NCBI GenBank assembly: GCA_033065855.1
Contig: JAVXUO010000913.1
Coordinates: 124,001-188,000 of the forward strand
From: Escallonia rubra
Lineage: Eukaryota > Streptophyta > Magnoliopsida > Escalloniales > Escalloniaceae
Direction of reading: 5' to 3'
Length of the DNA: 64,000 bases
Part shown: positions 37,601 to 50,917 of the stretch, piece by piece
How positions within the stretch are numbered: position 1 is the stretch's first letter
How the letters are laid out: every line of letters starts with the position of its first letter
Translations under genes and position numbers: made by a program
Notes under the pieces: generated by a model
Databases searched by the model: none
The model's input: the letters and a program-made list of their open reading frames with translations, nothing else
Told to the model about the DNA's origin: nothing

Positions 37601-40600
37601 ATAGCGTGGTGGCGGCCAAAAGGTTGTATCTACACAGCCACTCTTAAGTTTCCTACTCGATCTTGCCTCCAAATCAATCTTAAAACGAAGATCTTCGGCA
37701 AAATCCAAAAGCAAAACCAGGGGACGACAATGCTTCTGATTCTGGCTCACATGTAGCGAGCTTGGTCTAACAGCACTCTTCTTTTCTCTTGCTTTAGAAC
37801 AGACTAAGTGTTATGTTCTGATAGTTCCACCGAGAACAAAAATTCTCAGTTTCAAGAGAAACAAGAAAAGAGAGAGAGAGACTGAGCAAGAAAAAGAGTA
37901 TTTGGCTCGCCCATGGTGGGTGAGCATCATGGTAGACACCCACTGGTTTTAGTTCTTGGGATGCTTGATAATGCTACTTCATCCTTGACGGATGAGTGAG
38001 GATAGGGTACCCGGGCGTCTAGCAAATTATATGTTAACACATCATTAACGACTAGATCAACCATCAAGTTGCTCAACTATTTGCAAACTTTTTTTTATAT
38101 AGCATAAGAATTATGGTTCTGTTGGCAATGTGGGAAATTAGTAACTTTATTGGAAGCTCTTTTTAGTTCTTTGTTAACTGGTCCGGGACTTCTGTATCCG
38201 TCAATTTGGAACAAAATATATAGCACAACAACTAAGGTTTTATTGGCAATTTGGGAAATTAGTAACTTTAATTGAAAAAAATCCATTTTAATTTTTTGCT
38301 AATTGGTCTGGGTGACTTCCTGTATTTGTCAACATGAATGTTTTTAGTCAGCGGTGATTGTTTGTGAGTAACATCATCACTTCGTTTGTCTTTCCTTTTT
38401 GGCAGACTCCAAAAGCAATCACCAGGTAACATCGATGAATCAGGCTAATATCCAACAAATTCCGCCTAAGAACACTCTTCTTTTCTTGTAGTCAAGAATA
38501 TCAGTTCTGTGGAAGGAAAAAAAGGAGAAAAAGCTTTGCTCACTCTCAATGTTGGGACACTGACTTTTCTAAGGTACAAGAAAAAGTTGACACAGGCGTT
38601 GTTATAGCTAGCTAGCTAGCTAGGGAGAGCCTTTCGGGCGAGAACCGAGGGAGCAAGAAATTCTGCTGATGACTACACTTCTGTACTTATGCTGCCGTAT
38701 AAAGAGTTGAAGACTACACCGGCTGAAATGGGAAATTATTAGGTGAAAAGTTAGTACGATTATATGTGAATTTGCATAGAAGATGTGGGAAGCTATATTC
38801 ACGAGGTAAAACTAAAAACTTTGATTGCTAGGGTTGTAATGCTTGCATCCGCTTTCTCACCCAAAACTTAAGGAGTGCTAGAGAACTATATAGAAGAAGA
38901 AAGTGAAAAGGCAAAAGAATTCTTGTTACCATTGACGAGGATCCTTGAAATGATTTTTCTCTTCTTGTTTTTTGTTGTGATTTTTGTGTCATTGATGTCT
39001 TTTTTTTTTTTGGCTTGGTAAGTGAAAATAGCAGGTAATTGTTTGCACCTATCATGGCAAAGTTGTGGCTCTGTCCTTGGCTATAACGCACGTTTATTCT
39101 TTGATACTAGATGTTGCAAGTACGCTAAAGTCTTGGAGTTAGAGGGACATCTCTTGGCTTACTAAGTGGCATTCTGATGAATTTATAAGTACTAAAAAAG
39201 AACCGGCAATGCTGATAGATAACTAATACATTGAATTCACGTTTTAAGATAAGATAAATTCGTTATTGTGGCACATGAAGTGCGTAGATGGAGCGATTAC
39301 ATATGTACAGTGGTGGTTCACTAGTCCCTAGAGGCCAATAATTCCTAGAGGGGGTTCTTCAAATTCTGCATAATCACGTAGTTTAGGCCTTGCTTGGTTA
39401 GCCAGATGTACAAGCATGATAAACCAAAACTTTGTCCGTCCACACTTTTGTCCTTGATTTGCTGATTCAAGGCAGTAAATTGTGCTCTTGCTCATGCTTT
39501 GGACGAAGGGACAACAACTAGAATTTGCAAATTCAGCGACAGAAAGTGTGGATGCAAAGTTTTGGTTTACGGATTCGATTGCAGCATTGGGCTCAGTCAA
39601 CAAGCAGTTAGCGAAGACAAATTCTACCAACTCCCCATTTGCGTCAAACAAAATGGTGAGTTAACAAACAAGTTGAAGATGTGTACGTACGTCTAGCAGA
39701 GAACAGTTTCTCTTCAGCTTACTCCCACCACCATGTTCCCATGATTTCGAGCCATGATAGATGAGGAAAATCATGGGAGTAAGAGCGAGTTTGAACTTAT
39801 TATTTTGTGTTACTAATTTGTGTCCATTCATGTTTGTTTGGGCACGCAGACCTGCTCTTGAAATCATGCAACATGCATGCTAATATTCGTCGGCTATTTA
39901 GCAGAGTCGGCTACTGTTCGGTGGGAAAATGTCATTGCTGCTACCATTAGCGTGGCAGAAACCATTGCTACTGAAAAAGGTAATGGCACCCATGGTGGGT
40001 GAGCAGCATGCAAGACGTCTACCAAATTTAGTCGGTGGGAAAATGTCACTGTTGCTAACATTAGCGTGGTTCTTGATCCTTCAATGGTAATGCAAGCTCT
40101 TCCTTGACGGATGGGTGAGGCAATACTGCACAAAGTGCGCAACGTACCTAATAGGTGTAGCAATTCAGATGTCAATACATCATTTTTTACTAGATCACTC
40201 ATCTAGGTGCTCATCTAAACGAGAACATATCATTTTATTATAAAACAAACAAGGTTATACTGGCAATGTAGAAAATTAGCAACATAATTGATTATTTCCT
40301 GATATGATCCTTCTGCTCGCCACAATTCTTTGTGACTAACATCACTTGGTTTTTTCTCCGACATTGGACTTAAGGAGAAGATCATACAAGTTTGATAGCA
40401 TGGTGGCGCCCAAAAGGTTGTGTTCACTTAGCCACTCAAGTTTCCTACTCGATCTTGCCTCCAAATCAATCTTAAAATGAAGATCTTCGGCAGAATCCAA
40501 AAGCAAAACCAGGGGACAACAATGCTTCTAATTCTGGCTCATGCGAAATTGGTCTGACAGACCTCTTTGTTTCTCTTTCTTAAGAACACACTAAATGTTA

Positions 40601-42625
40601 TATTCTGATAGTTCCACCGAGAACAAAAATCCTCAGTTTCAAGAGAAACGAGAAAAGAGAGAGAGAGGGAGCAAGAAAAAGAGTTTTTGGCTCGCCCATT
40701 GTGGGTGAGCATCATGCTAGATGCCCACTGGTTTCGATTCTTGAAAGGCTTGATAATGCAATCTCATCCCTGATGGATGGGTGAGGAAAGGGTGCCTGAT
40801 GGGCGTCTAGCAATTCAAATGTTAACGTCAACACATCATTGACAACCAGAACAACCATCTAGGTGCTTAACGATGCGCAAACGTATTCATATATAGCACA
40901 AGAATTAAGGTTCTGTTGGCAATGTGAGAAACTAGTAACTTATTAATTGAAAGAAAGTCCTTTCAGTTTTTTTGCTAATTGGCCTCAGACTTTGTGTATC
41001 TGTCAGTATGGACCGTTTTGATCCGCCACCACGATTGTTTGTGACTAACATCATCATTTTGTTTGTCTTGCTCATTTTTGGCCGAATCCACAAACAATCC
41101 ATACTACATGTATTTGGATTCAGTTTATAGGTCTTTTCCTTCCAAACCTCTAATCCATCTTTTTTGAAAATTTTTATTTCTTAAATACAACTAAATAAGT
41201 TTTCAACTATAATTGGTCAAAAAGTAACTTCCAAACCCATGACCTCTAATCGTCCCTCCTCATGACTTCCCTTCTCCCGTTTTAAAATTTATTACCTCCC
41301 TTCTGGTGCATAGCATGAGAATTTAGCTAGTAACCAGGTAACAACAATTGGTCAGGCTCATATGCAACAAATTCAGTCTAAGAAAATTATTGTTTTCATT
41401 TAGTCAAAGAATATTAATTCTGTGGAAGGAAAAATAGTTTGCTTAACCGTACGCTTACCATATTTGTTTTATGTTTTCTGTTTTCATTTTCATGATTTTC
41501 ATATTTAGTTTAAAAATCCGTTCCTGTACTTTTATCATTTTTACAAAAAAAAAAAATTTAGCTATTTTTTCTTATATTGGGTTAAGTTTTAGGTGTTTTC
41601 AGTTTTTTGTTACTATTTGAGTAATTTTATCCAAAACGAAAACAGAAAATGGTAAAGTACCAAAAAAAAAAAGAATCATTTTCATCATGATGAAAACTAT
41701 ACTTCTGGACTTTTGCTGCAGATACTGACTCTGCTAAGCTACAACAATAAGAGATAACGACTCAGACTTGAATATTAAATGTAAAGTTCACATAGGCGTT
41801 ATTATAGCTTGCTAGCTAGGGAGAGCCTTTCGGGCGCGGACGAGGGAGCAAGAAATTCTGCTGATGACTATACTTCTGGACTTTTGCTGCAATATAAAAA
41901 GTTGAAGACTACATTTGATATGCTAATGTGAGAAATTATTAGGTGAGAAGTTAGTACGATTATACGTGAATTTGAATATTAGTGGTGGGAAGCGATATTC
42001 ACCTACAAACGTAGGAAGGTAAAACAAAAAGCTTTGATTGCTAGAATTGTAATGTTTGCATCCAATTTCTCACCCAAAACATAAGGAGCACTAGAGAACC
42101 ATATAGAAGAAGAAAGTGAAAAGGGAACTAAATGTCTCATTACGATTGATGGAGACCCTTAATATGATTTTCTCTTCTTCGTTTTATTTTTTTGTGACTT
42201 TTGTGTGTTGATGTCTTCCTTTTAGCTTGTTAAATGAAATTGTTTGCACCTACTAAAGTGTGGTTTGTGGCTGTCCTTAACTAAACTATACTCCTATCCT
42301 TGGTTATTAGACGTTGCAAGTACGTTAAAAGTCTTGGAGTTAGACGCACATCTCTTGGCTTGCTAACTGACACGTTGATGAATTTATAGGTACTCAAAAA
42401 GAACTGATAATACTGTTAAAGAACTAATACATTGGATTCACATTTTAAGATAAGATAAACTCGTTACTGTGGCAAATGAAATGCATTCGTGAAGTGATTA
42501 CCAATGTAAAATGGTGGTTTACTAGCCCCCAGAGGCCAACAATTCCTAGTGGGGGTTCTTCAAATTCTTCGTAATCATGTAGTTTAGGCGTTGCTTGGTT
42601 AGCCAGATGCACAAGCATTGCCTTA
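34640..42625. repeat. Higher-order tandem array of about 2.7-kb units, unknown family
   Basis: Three tandem units begin at about 35238, 37189 and 39985 and run to about 42625. The first unit lacks roughly 0.6 kb internally. A partial unit end precedes them (34640-35237). Each full unit has two diverged submodules that both open with the near-palindrome CTCGCCCATGGTGGGTGAG (35240, 35388, 37906, 40691; altered forms at 37191 and 39986; a cut form at 37116). Each then runs through a TTGACGGATGGGTGAGG box and a GGCAATGTGGGAAATTA box. Other boxes shared by the long submodules are GAGCCTTTCGGG, GCAAGAAATTCTGCTGATGA and a TATAAA stretch. No complete gene, terminal repeats or transposase are recognised. 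Copies differ throughout, so the array is not young. Confidence 0.75.
41446..41668. mobile_element. MITE-like insertion in the third array unit
   Basis: This roughly 220-bp stretch is missing from the corresponding positions of units 1 and 2. Its ends are imperfect inverted repeats: CTTACCATATTT...TTTTCTGTTTTC on the left and GTACTTTACCATTTTCTGTT read from the right. It is AT-rich and non-coding. Confidence 0.5.
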
Positions 42626-43436
42626 TTTCCAAAATAATGTTTAGATTCTCATAATGATGTTTGGATTCTTCAGATTTGTCATGAAGCACTCATTTTGATT
42701 GCTTTTCAAAAGTAGATTTTAATCTAAATATAATCCCTTTTTAAAACAAATTTATATCGATGTTGGGTTATAGTTAAGCAAAATTTACTAAAACCTTAGT
42801 TTAAGGCCTATAAAAATGTTTGCGAAAAATGAAATTGAAAGTAGATAAATGTGGTGAAAATGCCGAAAAAATTAGATGATTAGATAAAGTGCCAAAAATA
42901 TACGCACGTAATCTAATACTTTAATGCAATCTTATTTAGTTAATCTTCTTTAAAAAATGGTACGATAAATTTATGAAATCGCTCATTTGAATATCAGTTT
43001 GAAATACTCGCATTAAATCTCTCGACCCTATAAAAGAAAACAAATATCATCACCATAAAAAAAATTAAATCACAACTCAGACTAATTAATTAGAATTATC
43101 CGGTCTTCGATTTTCTAAAATTTGCACCCCACTTAAAAGGGAAAAAGAAAACACCTGAAAGAAGAAACCAGCCCGCCAAAAGAAAAGTTATTCAAAAACT
43201 TTCAAAGCCGGCGGACCCCACGCACCACGTAAAAAGCGCCCACGTGGCGCGCCACGCCCTCAGGCCAACCCACGCAATCCTTCACTCCGCAACCGCCTTT
43301 CGCAGAAAACACACTGGCACTCGAATTCCACTTCTACGATTGTACTGCTCCCTGTGTATATCTCTTCACCGCCTTCCTTCTGCTGCTTCTGGTCAAGCTT
43401 CGCCGGAATCCGCCGCCTAGGGTTGGCCTTTCGCCG
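42626..43436 (+). promoter_or_regulatory. Upstream region of the DRP1E-type gene
   Basis: This is AT-rich spacer up to about 43130, then a GC-richer promoter and 5' UTR. A G-box/ABRE-type CACGTGGC lies at 43241-43248. The leader just before the ATG is C/T-rich, as in many housekeeping plant genes. Confidence 0.45.
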
Positions 43437-46400
43437 ATGGAGAGCGTGATCGGCCTCGTGAACCGCATCCAGAAGGCGTGCACGGTCCTCGGTGACTACG
43501 GCGATGACCGCTCCTTGCCGACGCTCTGGGATTCCCTACCGACTATCGTCGTTGTCGGAGGCCAGGTGTTTCTCTCTCTCTCTCTCCCTGTCTTTCCCCT
43601 GCACCTGTATGCATGCATAGCAGAATGTTCACTGTTCTTTTGGCAGCCGTCTTTTGTCGATGAACGTTGCGGCGCGAGTTTTTATGTTTTAGTTTGTTTT
43701 GATTTGTTGTTGTTTCTTACTAGAGTTCTGGAAAGTCTTCGGTACTGGAGAGCATGGTAGGGCGTGATTTTCTGCCGAGGGGATCAGGTGAGGAAAATCG
43801 CCCCTTTTGCCCTCTTTTTTTTTGCTGCTGCTCCTATTGTTTTTGATTGCTGTATGTTTGGCGAGAGGTGTTGAAATTTGGAGTGAAAAGAAGTTTAAAC
43901 CATTTTTTTTCCGTTGATGTGATGATTTGGAACCAGTGAAGTCGAGTAAGGTCGTGAGTTGATGAGAAGAAGCATCCGTACACGTGGCTTTATCTTGATA
44001 ACAACAATTTTGATGCTGCTGTTGTTATTTGTTTTGGTTTATGATTATATGGTGAGAGAATGTGGGAATATTAAATGGGAATAAGTTTCAAGTTTTATTG
44101 CTAGTTTTTTGGTTTATATGATTTCTTAGAACAGCTGAAGTCAATAAAGGCTTGTGTCGGTCAGGAGGTGTAAATTTGTAAAACGAAAATAGTTCAGAAC
44201 TGAAACTATAACATATTCAGTACGGCATAAGCAAAGAGAGGATGCAAATATATTTGTGGCTTTGTGTTGATAACTTCTATTGTGATGCTATTGTTGTTGT
44301 TTGTGTTGATGTATTGTTGAGATAGCAAGAGAATGCCAGAAAATGAAATGAGAAAAAAGTTTGAAGTTTTATAGCTAGTTCTATGGTTGATATGATTTTT
44401 AAAAGCGACTGGACTCGCTTATGCTGTGTCTTGGTAAGGAAGTATAAATTTGTAGAATGAAGATAGTTTAGAAGTGAAATCATAAAATATTTAGCAGGAC
44501 ACAATGTGGATCTGCATTGCTGTTTGACTGGAGTTCCACAATTTGTATATTTGTTGAACTGTATGTTGCAGTAAGATAATAAAAGAGAAAGTAATCAAAG
44601 TAAAATTACGCTTTTATACAATTCTGACTGTGTTTGCTTTTCACAAATTTGTAATGCTGATAGGGATTGTGACAAGGAGGCCTTTGGTATTGCAATTATA
44701 CAAGACAGATCAGGGGCAAGAAGAGTATGCACAGTTTCTTCATACAGGGAATAAAAGATATACAGACTTCTGTATGTTATTTCTCATAATCTTCAAGTGT
44801 TTGTTCCAATAATTTTTCTCTCTATTTGACAAAAATATGCACAGTTTGTTTCCACCATTTTTTTAATTCATGTTTAATCTGGTGAAGCTAGTTTGTTTAG
44901 CTTAACTTGTTTAAATTAATTGAGTTCGACTTCACTGAATTCGTGGATTACCATCCTTTGTTTCTTCGGTATTTCTTTTTCGGCTTTAATCATATTGGTT
45001 CTTGTTCTGTATCCTCCTGTATGTTGTTCCAGATATATCTTCTGAGAAAGGGTTAGTTTTGAAAGAGTTGGAAGTTATCCCAACTTTTACACCGAAAGTT
45101 AGGTAATATTAAGCATCCAATTTTGTTTCATGGTAGATATACAACTCAGCTCAGATAAGCCTTTGTCTTGTTGGAGTTGACCTCATTTATGGATTTGCCT
45201 ATTCATATGGAATGCGCCATGATTTTTTTTTGTCCGTCTTTCATGATCCCGTGCACTTGTTATAGTGCTTGTATGCATATATACATATATTGATTTAGTT
45301 TACCTTGTTGTTGATGTACGTTTACTATGTTAACGACTATACCAAGTTATTTGTTTTGCAAAATTACCTTGCACGTGTCATCAACCATGTTACTGAAATC
45401 GACTATCTATAGTTGTCTATTTCTTTTATTGCACATGTCATCAACCATTAAGTTTTTGCGTTTACTTTTCTTTCTTTGCAGCTATTGTGCGGAGAGAAAT
45501 CAAGGAAGAAACTGACAGAGTGACTGGGAAGACAAATCAGATTTCTTCACTACCTATTAATCTCAGTATCTACTCTCCAAATGGTAACTTCTTTTCTTCT
45601 CTCATGTTACATAACATTCGAAGAAAGTTCGTCATCCTTTAGTTCTCTGATGCGAGGACGCGAGGTTAACTATTTAGATCAGCAACATAATCTCAGACAA
45701 CGAGTTATGTGAACATCGGCATAATTATTATCCTTCAGTCCTGCACCTCACAAGGAACACCTGTATCTTGCTTATGTAATTTTCCAGGCTCTTATATGGT
45801 CCCATGAGGTTCTGGCCTGGTGGGAGCCTTCATTTGTCATGGTTATACATAATAATTTTATGGCAATATGCCAAGGCACATTCTTGATACGAGAGACCTT
45901 ATGCAAAAGGGATATGTTTCCCGTCTGTATATATACTACTGGTTTTATGCTTCGTTTTATAATGGCTTTCTGACATGGTTACTCTGATGCTGTTGTCCTC
46001 TTATTACCTTATGGTTTTTTTTTTTACTGTATTTATGTTTTATCTGCTGCTCAGTTGTCAACTTGACATTGATAGATCTACCTGGTCTAACGAAGGTTGC
46101 TGTAGGTATGCCCCACCAAACTCTCTTCCCTAATTAAGTTGATTCTGTATGTGCTTCAAGTTTCTTTGTAAGCATAATATGGCAATTGTTGACAGAGGGG
46201 CAGCCAGAGAGTATCGTTCGTGAAATCGAGAATATGGTTCGCTCTTATGTGGATAAGGTATTATAAGCACAGCCATTTTCTTTAGAAGAGAAAGAATCTC
46301 TGTGATTTTTCTTTCTTCTCATTAGTAGTGCACAAAGGGAGAAAGTAACGAGTATGCCTGTTGCAACTAATTTTTTCTCATGATAAGCTTATGCTAATAG

Positions 46401-49400
46401 AATTAGCTCAAATGCTGTTACGAATGAACATATAAGTTTTATGTAATGAAAGCTTCCTTGTGGAAAATTGCCAAAGACTCCATAGTTACATTAAGTCATT
46501 GATCTTAAGTACAAGGAGTTGAACCGCCATAAGACAGTGTTAATGCTTATGGGCGTATTATCTCTGAGCCCAAAACAGATTGTTAACAGTATACTTCTAC
46601 ATAAAAAGTTCTACCAATTTTCATTTGATCATGTACTGCAATTTGTTGGAGCATACCTGCTTTCATTGTTGAACCTTTTCATTCGAGAATTTTTTGATCA
46701 ATTGATGGCTTGTGGTTTTTGGTTTATCAGCCAAATTGCATTATTCTAGCCATAACCCCGGCAAACCAAGATGTTGCAACTTCGGATGCTATCAAGCTCG
46801 CTCGAGAAGTTGATCCAACAGGTGATTTCGGCACGTTACATTCAATCTTGACTTAACAAGTAACAGTCAATTGATGGCAATACTGAGACTTCAGGTTTTT
46901 GTTATCAATAAATGGGGTTGGATGTTGTCAATGTAGGAGAGCGGACATTTGGTGTGCTGACGAAGCTTGATTTGATGGACAGGGGAACAAATGCATTAGA
47001 TGTATGTTTTCTTGCTTTCTGATTAAAGTTTGGTTAGAATTGCTGAAAGTGCAAGAGAGGGGCTTTTGAAATTATATGCCGCGGCTTTGAATATCCAATA
47101 AACAAGTAGTTAAGGCTGCATTTGGCACTCAGGATAAGGGCTCCAGATATGATAAGAATAATCCTATCTGGCGTTTGGCTTTGTATATAAGAGGCAGATA
47201 AGCTATCCGCCGGACTGATTTTATTCCACTTCAGTGCAATAATTCCGTACCCCCGCGCCTGGGAGAGGGGGGGTATTATTTTTATCCAGGCATTTGGGGA
47301 TAAAAAATGGGTCAAGACTGCCACACAGCAGGTGCAGCAGCACCCTTCGGCAGTAGACCACCGACCATCAACCACAGCTTCCTCTTCTTCTCTCTCTTCC
47401 TACCACCATCAACCGCTGCAGAACCGGCGGCAGAACCATCACTAACGGCAGAACCACTGACCACCACCTCCTAGTGCCATTCCACCACCCTTTACACAAC
47501 AAATCACACTATATATACTTCTGTATTTTCCTTCCTTAATCAAATCTCATACCAAGCTCCATACACAACACACACACACAAGTTCAATTGAGAGTCTTCG
47601 ATGTATTTTCCTTTCTCTTCAGTTTCTCGTCAGATCTCTCTCTCTCTCTCTCTCAAGCGCACGCGCACACACACACGCGCGCATACTTGATTGTTTCTTA
47701 TGAGTCGCAATGGCTGCATTTCATTATGTTTTTGCTGGGTAATCTTGGGTTTCATTCCATTCTGTTTGTCAAATGAGAGCTTTCTGATTTGTGTAAAGGG
47801 TCAGTAGCGGTGGTAGTTGTGGGTAGCGGTGCGTGGTGGTTGTGGGTTGCTATGGGTGGTGTGGTGGTGGTTATGGGTGGTTGAGGTCGTAATTTGGTGG
47901 AAAGTAGAGCTATCCTGCTTCTAATCCGATATCCGTACCAAATGCATCAAACAATTAAATCCTATCCTCCTTTGTCCGACTAGATAAGAAATCCTCCCTT
48001 ATCCTATCCTTTTGGCCTATCCTATCTAGCGCGCCAAACGCAGTCTGAAATCTACCACATAGAAGAAAGAAAAAGCTTCATAAAGTGGTGATGAAAAGGC
48101 TGCAATTCGTGGCAGGAAATTCTACATATGCTCACCCTTGTTGGCACTTTTGGATTCATATCTTGGACATGTTCTAACCAAAAAGACAATGCTAAGACTT
48201 TGTATATATGGGCAACATATCCTGGATAAACTTTGGATGTTAGAACTTGACCTTTTGAAATGTGCAATTTAGGACAGCTTTGGGAAATCTGAACAATAGT
48301 GCCTGAACTTGGTTTTGTGGTGTCTCTGGTTTTGGAAGACTTTTAGGGTTTGAACTGTAAAGTAGAAACTTCAATGGCTTTGTCAACACTAAAAATTAAT
48401 GTTGGTTTAAATACAAAGTGCTGGTTCCAAAGGTAGTAGAATTGCGCTTATGTCGCTTGTTGCACCCTCTTCTCTGGTGAAATTGTACAAACAGAAAGTT
48501 GTATAAGATATTGCAGTGCAATATAATTGTGGTTCCTCAACAATGATTTCCCTTTTATCATAGTTTGCAAATGCACTCAGCACTGTACTAACTACTCAAT
48601 CAAACTGTTAATAACAACTATATGTGGTTCCACTTATTGATTTCTGTTATACCAAAGGTTCTTGAAGGAAGATCTTATCGGCTGCAACATCCTTGGGTCG
48701 GGGTTGTGAACCGTTCACAGGCTGATATTAATAGGAATGTTGACATGCTTGCCGCACGGGGTAGGGAGCGTGAGTTCTTTGCCACAAGTCCTGACTATGC
48801 TCATCTGGCCAGCAGAATGGGTTCCGAATATCTTGCAAAACTTCTGTCGAAGGTACTATTTGTATTTTACAGACCATTAAATTCTCTTATGATCCGTGGC
48901 TTGAGAGAATTATGTGTGAAATGGTTGGTTACATTATCTGGATATCGTTTCAGCAACTAGAGGCTGTGATAAAGGCTCGCATACCAGGTATGATGTCATT
49001 GATTAACAAAAGCATTGACGATCTTGAAGAGGAGTTGAATCACCTTGGTAAACCTGCTGCTGTTGATTCAGGGGTGAGGAACTTAATTTCTATTCTCTGC
49101 ATACACTTAAGGCGGTTTAGGTTCAAATTTTTACCATATCATCTATGTTTACAGGCACAACTATACACCATCTTAGAGCTTTGCCGCGCATTTGACAGGA
49201 TATTTAAGGAGCATCTTGATGGAGGGTAAGTTAAAGTCTTTTTCTCTCCGCTTTGCAACCTCACTAACAGTCCACCCACAAAATACAAGCATTACCACAA
49301 CTAGAAGATGTCAACATTTTCTGATGTCATAATTGTTGCTGCCATCAACTCGTTGGAAGCAGTAGTAAGCTGCAGTATATTTTTACGCAAGTTATATTCA

Positions 49401-50917
49401 GTTTGCAAGTAAACGAAGGTGGAAATTCTTGTCGATTTTTGTCAGCAGTGACTGCAGTTAGTTCTGCATACTTGTAGTTAAGTCGAATCATATGGAGATA
49501 TGTTTGACGCGTAGCTGAAACTCAGCACAGCTTTTGGTGGTTTTTTCTCCTTTTTATCTGTTGGTACCTGACTACATAAAAAGGGAATAAGACATAAGAG
49601 AAAAGTATGCATGACGATAAATCTAACATTTCGAATTCACTTTTCTACTTTTATTTCTCAGGCGGCCTGGAGGAGATCGAATTTATGGCGTTTTTGACTA
49701 TCAGCTTCCCGTTGCTCTAAAAAAGCTTCCACTTGATCGACATCTTTCACTGCAAAATGTAAAGAAAGTGGTCTCAGAGGCAGACGGCTATCAACCCCAT
49801 CTGATTGCACCTGAGCAAGGCTATCGACGCCTTATTGAAGGTGCTCTTAACTATTTCAGAGGCCCAGCTGAAGCTTCAGTTGACGCAGTAAGTGCTTATT
49901 TGTGCTCAAATATTCTCTTCTGAAAAGGGTCAGCTGTTGCTGAGTGGCATAAGAGATTCCATCTCATGAGAAACATTGAGGGGTGTCAGTCCCTTGTTTA
50001 ATTATTTTGTAGAAGCCGAAAGAATGCCTCAAAGGAAAAGGAACATATGGACTATCCAAATGGAAAGTAGGAGTTGAATTTACTTGTGAAAGTTACTATG
50101 CATAGTGTTAATGGGAAAAATAACAGAACTCTGTACAGTTTTTCAGCAAAGGCTATGAACCCAGAAATTGCTCTTGAAAACCATTTGTTGTTATTGCAGG
50201 TCCACTTCACTTTGAAGGAGCTTGTCAGAAAGTCGATAGGAGAAACGAAGGTTTAAAATCTTGCTGTAAAATTTTTGGGTTATTAATGTTCGTTGTGGTA
50301 ATAGGGGAACTGATATCTTCGAATGTAGGAGTTGAAGCGTTTTCCAACTCTTCAAGCAGACATAGCAGCAGCTGCCTATGAAGCATTGGAAAGGTTCCGT
50401 GATGATAGTAAGAAGACAGTGTTGCGGATGGTGGACATGGAATCCTCATATCTGACTGTAGATTTCTTCCGCAAACTACCACAGGAGGTAGAGGCAGGAG
50501 GAAATCCAGCTGCCCGCACTGCAGATCGGTATACAGAGGGGCACTTCCGGAGGATAGCTTCAAATGTGTCGTCTTATGTAAGTATGGTGTCTGAGATGCT
50601 TAGAAACAACATTCCAAAGGCTGTGGTTTATTGTCAAGTTCGTGAAGCAAAGCAGTCTTTACTTGATCACTTCTATGTAGAAGTGGGCAAAAATGAGGTA
50701 CTCATCTCTCTCTCTCTCCCCCTCAGTTCAGAACTTTTATGGGTGATGACAATGTTTGCTTAATGCAATTGCTTAATTTACCATATAGGGCCAGCAGCTG
50801 GCTAGGTTACTGGATGAAGATCCAGTACTAATGAAGAGGAGGGAGCAATGCGGGAGGAGGCTTGAGCTACACAAGGCTGCAAGGAATGAAATTGATTCAG
50901 TTTTGTGGGCAAGATGA
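43437..50917 (+). CDS. DRP1E: Dynamin-related GTPase, DRP1E type
   Basis: Fifteen coding exons join to 1833 nt, or 610 residues: 43437-43565, 43724-43787, 44664-44771, 45482-45583, 46055-46105, 46196-46257, 46731-46821, 46937-47001, 48658-48852, 48954-49073, 49155-49225, 49662-49887, 50200-50250, 50329-50697 and 50789-50917. All junctions are GT-AG and in frame. The GTPase domain is complete: GGQSSGKS 41-48, Thr68 in switch 1, DLPG 142-145 and TKLD 211-214. Middle and GTPase-effector regions follow and end [11 protein letters not shown]. There is no PH or proline-rich domain, as expected for plant DRP1, which polymerises on membranes at the cell plate, plasma membrane and mitochondria. [19 protein letters not shown] and the LARLLDEDP tail favour the DRP1E branch over DRP1A/C. 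Intron 8 holds a transposon. Intact. Confidence 0.94.
47114..48045. mobile_element. PIF/Harbinger-like element in DRP1E intron 8
   Basis: The termini GGCTGCATTTGGCAC and, read from the right, GACTGCGTTTGGCGC are inverted. The flanks TAA and TGA suggest a decayed three-base target. It is 932 bp. The interior has CCACC- and GGTGG-rich blocks and (CT)n and (CA)n runs at about 47636-47680. It lies well away from both splice sites. Confidence 0.6.

Noticed and set aside
34640-42625. CRISPR-like array
   Set aside because: Units are kilobases long, diverged, and in plant nuclear DNA; there is no short repeat/spacer pattern.
49000-50763. Extended exon frames (such as 48912-49229 and 50332-50763) as separate genes
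   Set aside because: They are DRP1E exons read through into introns; the spliced model explains them.
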